DNA of 64,000 nt from Verpa conica (lineage: Eukaryota; Ascomycota; Pezizomycetes; Pezizales; Morchellaceae): assembly GCA_033030425.1 (NCBI GenBank), contig JAUFSD010000002.1, forward strand, positions 744,001 to 808,000. The letters are read 5' to 3'. Positions 11,232-21,985 of the stretch are shown piece by piece. Each line of letters begins with the position of its first letter. Position 1 is the first letter of the stretch. Made by a program: the position numbers and the translations under genes. The notes under the pieces were generated by a model. It saw only the letters and a program-made list of their open reading frames with translations. It was not told where the DNA came from and did no database searches.

Positions 11232-11924
11232 TTGTTTTAATTAGTAAGATATAGTCCCAGTGACAAGTCCGTATCTAGGCTGTGCTTTTTTGATAGAGTG
11301 TGTGCTATATCTACTTCGTTTCATTCAATTTCTGGTATACGCTTCCTAGATATCTGACAAGCACAGGTTGCGAATTGTCAGGATCTTAAAGAGACTATAA
11401 TGATGATCAAGACAAAGAAAAATATAGGCCCTAGGCTAACAATAAATTTCAACAAAGAAGGTGAATTAAAATCCTTGGCATCATCATTTCCCTAGATCGC
11501 CTCTAAAAATGATTTTAGAGGAAGCTATTCGAAAAAGGCTTCTTGGGCTGAACTTTATCGGACATCTTATCCACCATGGCTCCTTAACAAAGACTCTAGA
11601 GACAGACTCAGTCCCTTCAATCACAATACAATAGTTGACCCACAGTTCCTTTGTTAAAGATTACACTTCTTGTATGTATTATTAATCAATGAGCCCTCCC
11701 CCAATTCTCCAAAATAAAGTAAAGCCCCCTGATATATATCTCGCACCAAGCAAGGGCGGCGAATTCCAAAGCGGCCAATTTTATTCTTGGCAGCTCCTCT
11801 CCAGATCTTATAAGTACACCTTCTCCCCCGCTTTTATTTATTTTTTTCCTCGTGCCGGATAAGAGAAAGCAGTAACATGCCTCGGAGGTACCCTAGAACC
11901 CCCCCCTTCTTCTTCCAATTATCT

Positions 11925-12012
11925 TGCTTGCAAGAAGCGAATTTATTTCGCTTCTTGTAAGCAGGATATTGAGAGAAGTGCCTATTTTGCCTATGCAAAA
12001 AGCACTTTTCTC
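11925..12012. repeat. two adjacent hairpin-forming inverted repeats
   Basis: First hairpin: arms 11925-11940 and 11948-11963, 16 bp with a single mismatch that would be a G-U pair in RNA, loop of 7. Second hairpin: 11973-12012, outer arms GAGAAGTGC / GCACTTTTCTC and inner arms TTTTGC / GCAAAA around a CTAT loop. They follow a pyrimidine run and lie 9 bp apart. Confidence 0.75.
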
Positions 12013-12390
12013 AAAAGACCCCTACGGTTGGAGCATTCTATGATTGTCTAACCGTATCTAGTTAGCGTATGTATATCTGGCTTAATATAGCTAGCGTATT
12101 GGTATCGGAATGTCTAGAGGCTTCTCCTTTTTGTTAATTTAGTGGTGCGAGTACCGAAAACACAGCTATCTAATAAGTATATACAGATAACCTGCATATG
12201 CACTGTGCACTTAAAGTGATTTGATTGGTTGTTTTCGGTGTTTTTGTTTCATTTGTATGTTCTGTTTCATCATGGAAACAGGTTTTGTTCTGAATCCTCT
12301 GACTTCATTCCCAGGCCCCCAATGACGTATTATCTCTAGGCCTTAAGAAAGCAGTATATAAGCCCACAGACCACTAGGAAACTCTCAATC

Positions 12391-12426
12391 TCTACCTCTA
12401 CCTCTACCTCTACCTCTACCTCTACC
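12391..12426. repeat. (TCTACC)6 microsatellite
   Basis: Six perfect tandem copies of TCTACC, 36 bp, in the intergenic region upstream of the minisatellite. Confidence 0.97.
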
Positions 12427-12570
12427 TAGCATCAGGCTCTAACTCCAGTGAAGGCTAACCTAAACACTTTTACAGGTAGATACTAATTATACTAATTATA
12501 TACAGAAGGAGGGCAGAAGGATACTAGTGAAGTGGGGGTTACTAAGTGCTCGGCAGGAGTACATAAGCGC

Positions 12571-12700
12571 TAGAGAGTGGGAGAGGGGGGGATAGAGAGT
12601 GGGAGAGGGGGGGATAGAGAGGGGGATAGAGAGGGGGATAGAGAGGGGGATAGAGAGGGGGGATAGAGGGGGGGATAGAGGGGGGGATAGAGGGGGGGAG
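12571..12700. repeat. G-rich minisatellite, GAGAGGGGGATA-type units
   Basis: About ten degenerate units of the form GATAGAGAGGGGG, with longer GAGTGGGAGAGGGGGG variants at the left end. Runs of 4-7 G recur every 10-20 bases, so the strand could form G-quadruplexes. The opposite strand is pyrimidine-rich. Confidence 0.9.
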
Positions 12701-12807
12701 TGAAAGAGGAGAGGGAGCGAGAGCAGAGAGAGGAGGAGGGGGCAGGGTTTACTCCATACTAGAATATACAGATATGAATCCTATTTTAATAACAGAGGGT
12801 CTCGAGC

Positions 12808-12826
12808 ATCCGGCCTTCGGCCGGAT
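12808..12826. repeat. short perfect hairpin ATCCGGCC-TTC-GGCCGGAT
   Basis: Perfect 8-bp stem with a 3-nt loop, GC-rich in an AT-rich setting, 450 bp beyond the 3' end of the ABC transporter. Function unknown. Confidence 0.7.
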
Positions 12827-13279
12827 ACCCACTTGTATATAGTATGTACATAGTTGATGTAAGTTATAGTGAAACATGAGAAAGCATCCTATACCAGACC
12901 TGAATAGATATACCTATAGATATTTTAATACCAGAGACCTGAGCTATATTACTTTTGCACTCAGAGTAAGTCGAACTAACCAGCTGCCCCTAATAGGACC
13001 TTATTTCATTGTCTATCACTCGGCGGAAAGAATGGAATGAGACAATTCAAGATTTACTATAAGCTAAATCGAATTTCTTGATTCATAGTTGAGATCTATA
13101 TCTACAGAAAATTACTAATATCGCTAGAACCTAAAATTAAATACTAAAGTGGAGATATATCTCACGCCGCCATTGACCCTCAAAGTCTATATGCAAAAGG
13201 AGAGGAGTTAACATATCGTGCAACCACCACTAAGACCCATTCTACAACACAGGGCCACCAGGGTTTTATAAACTATAAA

Positions 13280-16200
13280 TCAATGGTCCAATGCCTGCGC
13301 TTGACACTATTTAAAAACCTCATAGTCAGTAAACAGAAAAATAAAGTATAAGCCTTAGTAGGACCTACCATCTGAAAATAAGTTCCTCTCCTTTTAATAA
13401 GCGCAGCATGAGTCCCTTGCTCTACTACCCTCCCTTCATCAAATACGAATATCACATCTGCCTTTTGTACCGTTGAAAGTCTATGCGCAACGGCGATCAT
13501 AGTTCTTCCATGTGCAGCATCCTCAAAAGCTTGTTGGACAATTTTCTCCGACTCCGAATCCAGACTCGCTGTCGCTTCATCTAGTAACAAGATCTTCGGT
13601 CTTCTAACCAACGCTCTTGCAATTGCCACTCGCTGCTTCTGTCCCCCAGACAGTCCGACACCTCGCGCACCACAGATAGTCTCATAGCCGCTGGGGAGAG
13701 AGGTAATAAATTCGTGAATATGAGCTTCTTTACATGCTTGGATGATATCTTCTTGTGATATATTCTCGTTTTTAGATCCAAGACGGACATTTTCAGATAT
13801 GGTGCCTTGGTAAAGTGTTGGCTCCTGTGCGACTAGGGAGACAGCGTCGCGGTAGCTCTCAATGTCTAGGGAATCTAGGTTTTTTCCATTGATTAGGATC
13901 TCACCACCAGTGACGGAATAGAAGCGCTCTAGAAGACTGATGGTTGTAGTTTTTCCGCACCCTGATGCGCCAACAAAGGCAGCGAACTGGCCTTTCTCGA
14001 TCTTGAGACTTAAGTCCTGGAACACAGGAGTGTCACGTGTGGGGTACTTAAAGTGAATATTACGGAATTCAACCTCGTAGCCACCTTTTTCATCGTGCTC
14101 CATAATTTCACCAGGCGGAGGGGGTGTTGTCTCACGAATACCAAGGATCCGATTCGCAGCTTGAAGAGCCTGTGCGATATCTGGTGCAAAAGCAAAAAAC
14201 TGACCGGCGGTCTCACCGCCTTGAATGATGGCTATATAAACGACAAAAAATTGGAAAGGCTCGTATTCTCTCGTTGACATCAGCCTACCCCCATACCAGA
14301 AACATAATGCTGTGGCAAGAAGGTTGACCGACTCAGAAAGCGAAAAAATTACTGCTGCAAGTAACGTTGTGCGGAAACTCTGCTTGACATGGTCCGCAAG
14401 GAGCCTCCTATACCGTTCGCTAACTGACTGTTCCATGATAAGTGATGAAACAGTTCGGTACGCCCCAACAGCTTCACTCGCAAACTGGGCGCTCTCTGCG
14501 AAGACAGCTGCGCTATCGGTGGCAAACTTTATTTCGTAACGGACACGGATGAGACCAGCGGAAAAAATAAATGGGAGTGCAGCGCAAATGGTTACCAGGG
14601 CAAGCTTCCAGCCAATAATAAGGCCAAGGATACTACAACCCACGACGTTGACGAAAGAGATTGTGAGCATACCGAAGTTAACTCCGAGGAGTTCCTGCAG
14701 TGCTGTAGGGTCGCTGTTGAGTTGTGATGTTAGGGAGCCAGCTGAGTTTCCTTCTCTATCGAAAAATGGAATGCCCTGACGGAGGACATTTTGGAAGTAT
14801 TCTAGGCGGTAGTAGGTTGTGAGGTGCTATAGAAAAGTTCATGTTAGCCATGATTGACCTCAGGCATAATATTTAAGCTGTATATCACATACGTATTGAA
14901 TTAAGGTGAACATTAAGCCCATCAGGTAGTAAAATAAACCTATAGCGAGTGCAAGGACGAGGAACATCAAGGCCCAGAAATTGCCACGTCGAACAAAATC
15001 GTCGATATCGTTAACGTACTGGAAGGTCTCAATGAACCTTGCAACTAGAATTGACTGAACCGGAAAACCCGCACCTTTTGAAATCCCAATATTCAGTAAG
15101 TAATCCCTAGAAAACTTATAGAAAATAGAGAACTTACCAGCACCAATAGCACCAAAGAGACCAAACAGGTAGAAAAACCATAAGTGTTTTTGTTCCCAAA
15201 GCATAAGCGAAACACAATTTATAATCCCAATTTCTTTAACTTCCTTCGGATGTGCGGCTTCGACATCATCCGCCGTAGTGGTGTCTTTCCCTTTTCCGAT
15301 ACTAATCTTTGACCTCCAAGTGGTTGCCCTCACAAGGTTTTCAACAGTATCAGCTGCATCCTCCTGCTCGAGAATCACCAAATCTTCTTCATCTCCCAAG
15401 ACCGTTTTATCTTCCATTAGTAGTGTTTGTCCATTGACAAGTTTTGTGTATGCGCCCTCTGGCCGAGAGAGTAGCTCTTCGTGAGTCCCAACTTCCAGCA
15501 CATTTCCACTGCCAAGTACCACGATCCGATCCGCCTTCTTCACAGTGGACAGTCGATGCGCAATAGTGATTGTCGTACGCCCTTTTGAGACCCTATCAAG
15601 TGCATCCTGGACAATCCGCTCATTCCTAGGGTCAATAGCGCTGGTGGCTTCGTCTAGAATTAGGATTGGTGGTTTGGAGATGATACTTCGTGCAATCGCA
15701 ATCCGCTGTTTTTGACCTCCCGATAGTTTGACGCCAGATTCCCCAACTTTGGTGTTGTACTTTTCCGGTAACTCCTCGACAAATGTGCTTGCATTAGCCT
15801 CAATACATGCCTCACGAACCATCCGATGCTTCTCTTCTTCAGGCGCGTTTTCCCACTCTGTACCCATGAGTCCATATTCAACATTCTTGTAAATCGAGTC
15901 ATTGAACAGAAATGGCTCTTGCATAACTAGTCCAATTTTACCTCTCCACCAGCGAAGATTGAGATCCTTAATGTCAACACCACCGATACATATACTGCCC
16001 TGTTGTGGATCATACCAGCGCTCAATTAGGCCGACAATAGTGGATTTTCCAGAGCCTGAACGACCAACAATAGCAGTTGTCTGGCCCTCAGGGAAAGCAA
16101 GTGAAATTCCTTCCGAGTCGGCATCGTCACCACCATCTTGAGCAGGCCCGAGAATGACTATGTCCTCCCGTTCACCACCTGGGTATGAGAACTTGACGTT

Positions 16201-18035
16201 TTTGAGTTCAAGGTCTCCGGGTGGTAGGGTCGGTGGTTTGAGGCCATCGGGGGATGTAGCGTCAATGATAGGCTTACGGTCAACGACTTTAAAGATACTG
16301 GAGGCAGCAGAAGCAGCCTTTACCATTGATTGGGCCTGAGGAGCTATCCTACCGAAAGACATGACAGCAATAAGGACTGCAAAGAAGACACTATGTGAAA
16401 TATGTTAGTGTAACGGTAATAAAAGATATAGTACCAAGTGATAATTTGAAATCAATAGGAAGCTCACGTGATGATTGTCCCGACAGCTGGGATAGTACCG
16501 TCTTTATATAACCGCAGCCCATACCAAAAGCAGAGTGAATACCTGGTGTCACACATCAGCATCCATTCCTAACCTCTAGAACAGTTGCTAAAATCTCGGT
16601 GTTGTCGGGAACGCCATGACATAGACTCACCCGCAATAAATTACCATAAAAACGCCAGCAAACTGTACCCCAGTATTTGGCGCCTTCCTTAGCCCTTGCT
16701 TCTTTGCTCCCTCCAACAACCCTTCATACCTTGCCATCAACTTCTTCTCGGCGTTAAAACTCTTGACAGTCCTCACACTCCCCAACACCTCCTCCGCTAG
16801 TTCCGCAGCTTGAGCTTGAGCGGCCAAAATTCTCTTCTCAAGCTTAATCTCGATCGGTATACTTACACCGTAAACCATAAGCGTTGCAGGTAGAATACAA
16901 GTCGTAGCAAGCGTCAATCTCCATTCTTGTGTGAATGCGATTACGAACCCAGTGATCAACATTGCGACAGACTGTATGAACACGGAGAACTTGTCGGAAA
17001 TTCCGATTTGTATTATGTTGGAGAGAGTGGTGATTGAGACTGCGACAGCGCCGGGGGTACCAGCGACGGCATTAGATGTGGGTTCTGGCTGTTCGGTACC
17101 TCCGATGTCGATGCTGGTCTCTGGGATACATGAGGTTGCAAGGGCGTCAAAGTAGGCGAGGTCTTGTCGGAAGACAGCAGTGAGATAATCGAGGCGGATA
17201 GCGGCGGAGATGCGGATTCCCGACATACGGAAGCAGCCCTGGGGAGTTGGGTTAGATACAAAAAAATTGACTCAATGCGTTAGAAGTCTCGAATGGATAT
17301 TCAAATCACATCCTTAGTATGTACTAACCATCGCAAAATATCCCAGAATAAATTTACCAAGAAAAAGGTATACGAGATATAGGCTATACAACTCGTATCA
17401 TATCAATAACATGCATTTTCAAGCACCAAACCACGGGGAAGAAAACCCACCACATCTGATCAATGGAACCCCGGAACTGCGCCTGAGTAGTAGTAGAACC
17501 TGGCACAAAGAACTCTGTAAAGTCCGTAACCAGCTCTCCAAATACGAGCGTCATCAGGGGACTAGCATCATAAAACAATTAACAAAAACTCAAAGAACCC
17601 TCGAGTGCAATCCTGTGTCTTTAGGACCAGCATAGGACAACATACAATGTCGCACCAGCTGCTATAGCGGCAAGAGTACCGACAGCTTGTAAAGACCAAT
17701 CCAAAGAGTTTCCATATTTCAGAATCCTCTGTATATGAGATCAGTTACCATGCTTTCTTATTTCTAGGTTTGAGATAATGAATATCAGCAAAAAGAAAGA
17801 AAAAACTAACGATGAAATTTCCCATATCCACTTCTGCAGTCTTCTTTTTCTCGTTCTCTGCATCATCTGTGGCTTCTTTCTCTACTTTACGTCCCTTGAA
17901 ACGGTCAAAGAAGCCCACTGGCTTCTCTTTTCTAACCCTGTCATCAATACTGCTTTGATAGCCGGGGTCGACAGCTATAGTATCTTCCTCTTGGCCAAGC
18001 ACTCTCGTTGTACTGGGAGGCACTGTGTCCCCCAT
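13280..18035 (-). CDS. ABCB-type full ABC multidrug transporter (TMD-NBD-TMD-NBD)
   Basis: Ten exons on the minus strand: 18035-17811, 17728-17646, 17561-17454, 17383-17329, 17238-16631, 16542-16468, 16390-15138, 15074-14893, 14826-13369 and 13306-13280. They sum to 4074 nt and 1357 aa, the normal size of P-glycoprotein/Pmd1-like fungal exporters. NBD1 has Walker A GRSGSGKST (about 494-502), signature LSGGQKQR (607) and Walker B ILILDE (627). NBD2 has GASGCGKTT (about 1149), LSGGQKQR (1255) and ILLLDE (1275). Both sets are complete, so ATP hydrolysis at both sites is expected. The final exon is only nine codons and gives the usual C-terminus CQAQALDH. The N-terminal 75 residues are charged and cytosolic. 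The 63-bp intron 15075-15137 is a multiple of three and lacks stops, so it reads through as coding unless removed; splicing restores GAGAGFPVQ in TMD2. Exon 3 ends at a non-consensus donor, GTGGTG. Substrate cannot be told from sequence; efflux of hydrophobic compounds is the family role. Confidence 0.97.
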
Positions 18036-19095
18036 CTTTGTGTGTATTTAATGGAAACGGTCGCTTCAGGTGGATAGATGTGGTTCAAGTAGCAATAACT
18101 ATTAGACTTTAATAGTAAGAAGCGTTTCTCAGGTGGGAATCCAGTGGCAAGATATAAAAGCACTCTTCCCTAGAAAGGGGGCTATGCACACCATGCAAAT
18201 GAGGACCCGTCTTGAATTTCTAGATCCAGGCCTGTTGGTAGGCCCGTAAACCCCAAACTGTTATCCAAAGTGTCACCTCCAAAAGCTCCGACTCAGAATA
18301 TCGTAAACTGGTAAGACGGCTAAGATTAAGCTTAATCAAACCACGGGGATAGGACTGTCAGAAGACCCCGCAATAGTAACACTGGTGGCGGAGAAACAAA
18401 ACCCTGATCGTTGTCAACAGTAAACCTCTAGATCGCTTGATAATGAAAATGTTCAAATCTCCTAGAAGATGCTCGAGGTTAGACACAGATAGTATATAAA
18501 TTTACTGCTATCTTCCGTCGGTATGCTACGTTACCGACCAACATGGAAGAGCCCATACCGAAATTATTGGCGGCCCCGTGCATGTAACTTGTGTTACATT
18601 CCCTCGGGTACATCTTGAGTCACCCTCGTATCTACCCATGCCGTGTTACAGCCTGATCTTGGCACTGGGACGGGCATCTTGGGGCCTGATTCCCGTTGGA
18701 TGGTTTAACGATTTTGAACTTGGCTCTGTTTTACGCTGATCTGAGGACACAGGTGAAAGGGATGATAGGACAATATTGCCACTTGTTAACAATCTCCCCC
18801 TATGTGTAGTCACACGCCACATGAAGTGGAAACCTAGGATCTTTCTATATCACGTGATACATGCGGTTAGAATATCGCTCATCAAGTCCAATTTACAGCA
18901 TAAAGGTTTAGGGCAGTGGCCTAACAAGTCTCAAACCCCCCCCAAGCTAGTAAGCGTTAGAGCACCAGAAATCACTCGCCTATAGATCATATATATAAAG
19001 CTTAGGAAATGTATCAGATACTAGCAGAATTCAAAGCAATCCCAGGCGAAGTAATATTAACAGTAATGCCAAAGCTTCAGCACAGAAAAAAAACT
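18036..19095. other. upstream region of the ABC transporter; no gene
   Basis: About 1 kb between the transporter's ATG and the 3' end of the next minus-strand gene. It contains ATCACGTGAT at about 18850, an E-box-like palindrome of the kind bound by bHLH factors. No coding sequence recognised. Confidence 0.5.
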
Positions 19096-19974
19096 TTATC
19101 GAACCTCCAAAATCTCATTTATCGGGCTTGTGCCCTGTCTTCCCTTCTCCGCAGCTTCCGGCCCCGGAATCTCTGGAAGACTTTTCTCTAGCCGTGCTCT
19201 CTCCAGGCTCCCAGTTTTTTCATTAAACACTGGGTAATCACCCTCAGTTGCGTAAGTGGCTTTCGGTATGTTATATATAGCAATCATGCGCATACGTATC
19301 AGCATCATAATAGACAAGAAAACCAGAAGAAATGTGAACAAGCTATAACCCATACGGTGTATATATATTAGTCCAGGGATAAACCAAATTCAGGAGTATG
19401 CTTGGTGAAGACCCAAGGGTATTGTACTTACATACAGAATCCCAAAGCCACTTTCCCGTCCTGCCCAATCATACAATTCTTTGCGGCAACGTTTCCCGGC
19501 CTGTATGAACTAAATGGTGCATCGAAGATGTTGCAGTTTTGGGGTGAACCTGGGACCCCGAATATCACACCCATGCTTAACGCGTACAAAACCAGAAGAG
19601 CGCTTTCTGTAACGAGGACTATCCGGTAGTCGACCTTTTGAGCGGTAACGAGGAAGTAGCATGAGGTGATTATGATATCGAGGTAGCAGAAAGTTCCCTA
19701 TGTATATCAGCCTTTTTCCTTCCCACTAACACGGTTTTTAGCGGGGGGAACAAACAGTTCCTGTAGTCAGGATATACTGCCATGGCACTTCGGTGTTTAC
19801 CATATCCTCTGGAGAGCACCAGCTAGGTTCGTACACGCAGAAATGGTTCGTATGCTGCCATATGAGGTACGTGTAGATAAACCCCGCGATTGACACCGCC
19901 CCGAGTTGGAAGAAACGGAGCAAGAAGTAGAAGGTAAGGTGTACTTTCGCCCCTCTGGATATCGTTTCTGCCAT
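19096..19974 (-). CDS. fungal four-helix integral membrane protein, uncharacterised
   Basis: Three exons, 19974-19756, 19697-19432 and 19342-19096 (732 nt, 243 aa); introns 19698-19755 (GTTTGT..TAG) and 19343-19431 (GTAAGT..TAG) keep the frame. The ATG at 19974 is preferred over an in-frame one at 20031 because of its strong context (AAAATGG) and because MAETISRGAKVHLTFYFLLRF is the kind of start seen in related fungal proteins. Four hydrophobic segments are visible: FYFLLRFFQLGAVSIAGFIY, LDIIITSCYFLV, SALLVLYALSMGVIFGV and LFTFLLVFLSIMMLIRM. Cysteines lie in the loop after helix 1 and before helix 4. The C-terminus is polar and ends with Pro/Glu/Lys-rich sequence. The layout recalls MARVEL-like four-helix proteins but no signature proves this. 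Confidence 0.8.
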
Positions 19975-21985
19975 TTTCGCAGTGATTTTGTCTGGGTCTG
20001 ATGGTGGACTTGATGAAAGCTGGGAAAACAAGTGCCGAAGCAGCGCGGCGTTGGGATTAAACTATAATCATTTTTCATTACTTGCTTTTCTTTTTTCGCG
20101 TTCTGTTGCCCCTCGCATGTATAGATGCATAGGTACATGTAAGACATCGTGAGGCTATAATATCGGCGGTTAACTATCGCGATAAAAGCAAGCCGCACAA
20201 GAACGTTTTTTGTGAATACTATCGCCCCATTGGTCATACTGCGGGATCATGAAACGCCAGATAGTCGGATAATAAATGTGGATGCATAGCGAGTTATCAC
20301 ACGGATTAGATGTGTTGGAACGCCCAGTATCCCACCTTTTAAGGCGTTAAAAACCATTACTGATACGCTTGCCAACAATCCATGCATCTGACACAGAGAT
20401 GGCTGCATCTAAGCTCTATAAAGATTTTCTGATATCGCTACTTTGAGGTGGGTTTAAGCTTAATTTTAGCTAGGCTTACTCTCTAACCTAAGTTGATTAT
20501 TCTCAGAGCCGCCATCTGGAGTGTTGGGCGGCGCACGCAGCTGCCAGGACTTGGAACCCCCGTGCAGATCTGGTGCTTGGGTTTCTACTTAAAGTTTGTG
20601 CCTTCAGGCTTACCCCAGCATCCGTGGTGCTGCTGTCGAGATGAACTTTCTTAGTCTTCCTGGAAAGTCTCAATCCTCTTGAAAGGGCTTTGACTTAGAG
20701 AGGGCCTGTGAGAGAAGAATTCCTGGTACCTCTCCTCCCTGCATGTACTTGCCTAGGAACCTGTTTAAGCCCTCAGCCCTAATGTCTTGCCAACAAATTC
20801 AGTGACTAAGCGGAATCCGCAAGAGAGTTGCGAAAAAAAAAATTGAATATAAGTATTTATATGATTTGTAATAGTAGATTAATCGTAAGAATTAATGATT
20901 ACAAACGGGCACCTGTATTTAAGATCAGAAGTCACAAGTATGGTGAGAGCTAAGCGAATATATAGCTAAAGCCTGTATGCGCGGAAATGCATAACCAAAC
21001 ACAATATCATGGCAGTGGATACATGTATCCCTCATAAAATTTAAGTATCCGGTTTCCTGTAGGGCTTTTCCAGCAGGTGTAAAACTCACCTAAAACAGAT
21101 ACACGTCGCAAAAACTCAAATATAATATGTATTTACCCTTAGCCCGTAGATACATGTATATGTCTGGCTGCGTGTCTACCGTGGTGTATACAGACATTAT
21201 TCTCAACGATAATACAGAACTTAAGGCTTTAGGGTCAAAAGATGAATTATTAATACCGTAGGGTCTCGTGAAATCCGGACCGTTGCCCAGAGAGAGGCTT
21301 GCTAAACTGAACTTGTTGGGTCAAAATAACAACTCAAGAAGCAGTGAGACCCTCACTCATATGTCTGATATACATTAAAATTCCCACAATCCGTATAATA
21401 TACTAAGATTTCTTGCGACCCGCGATCTCGGCAACGGTCCGGATTACACGAGTCCCTACGGTACTGGAATTGTGAATCTACGGGTATCGGTGTACTATAC
21501 TCTTCAGCTTATGCTGGGTTGGGTTTGGACGCATATGGCTTACCCCCGACTGGCTGCCTACGATCACATATATGTACTTATAGTTTCTGCGCAGTGTCCT
21601 GGTGATCGAACAGGTCCCAGGCACCACAAAATGATTCATAAATTTATACTTAAAAGATAACTTGCCAATTAAGACTATATTTGGTCCATCTACCTGGGGT
21701 TTCGGTTATAAGATCAGTTGTGCCTTCTCAGCAAATTCCTTGACCTAGATCAGCCTTCCCCGCTAAGGCATATCTCATCATTTTAGACTTGTCTCATCAG
21801 AATGCTTCTGCATAGCGGCTGTGCGCCCGGCCTTTCCCTCGTGGTGTAAGGGCCTACATATGGTTACCCCTCCCAGGGTTAGCCGTACAGTCTACAGGAG
21901 AGTATCTTATCTATCTTGCTTGGACACGAGTCCTCTTCCGTCACGTAGACTTCGACACCTATAACACCTACCAAAGGAACAAAAA
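19975..21985. other. 2-kb intergenic region containing a MITE
   Basis: No gene recognised. It includes a TA-flanked inverted-repeat element at 21254-21463 (listed separately). The last few hundred bases are the promoter of the FMO gene; a CCAAAGGAAC leader and an A-run directly precede the ATG. Confidence 0.5.
21254..21463. mobile_element. non-autonomous TA-flanked MITE (mariner-like), 210 bp
   Basis: Terminal inverted repeats of 34 bp, 21254-21287 and 21430-21463, match at 32 of 34 positions. The repeats begin TACCGTAGGG and end CCGGACCGTTGCC. TA at both outer ends fits the target duplication of Tc1/mariner elements. The 142-bp interior has no coding capacity, so the element would depend on a transposase elsewhere. 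The near-identical arms suggest recent activity. Confidence 0.85.

Larger units (their letters stand above)
11232..13279. other. 2-kb intergenic region with hairpins and simple repeats
   Basis: No gene recognised. The interval holds two adjacent long hairpins (11925-12012), a hexanucleotide repeat (12391-12426), a purine-only G-rich minisatellite (12571-12700) and a short perfect hairpin (12808-12826), all listed separately. Confidence 0.6.

Noticed and set aside
19797..20237. 146-codon ORF overlapping the first exon of the four-helix membrane protein
   Set aside because: It is in another frame of a well-supported exon and has no family likeness.
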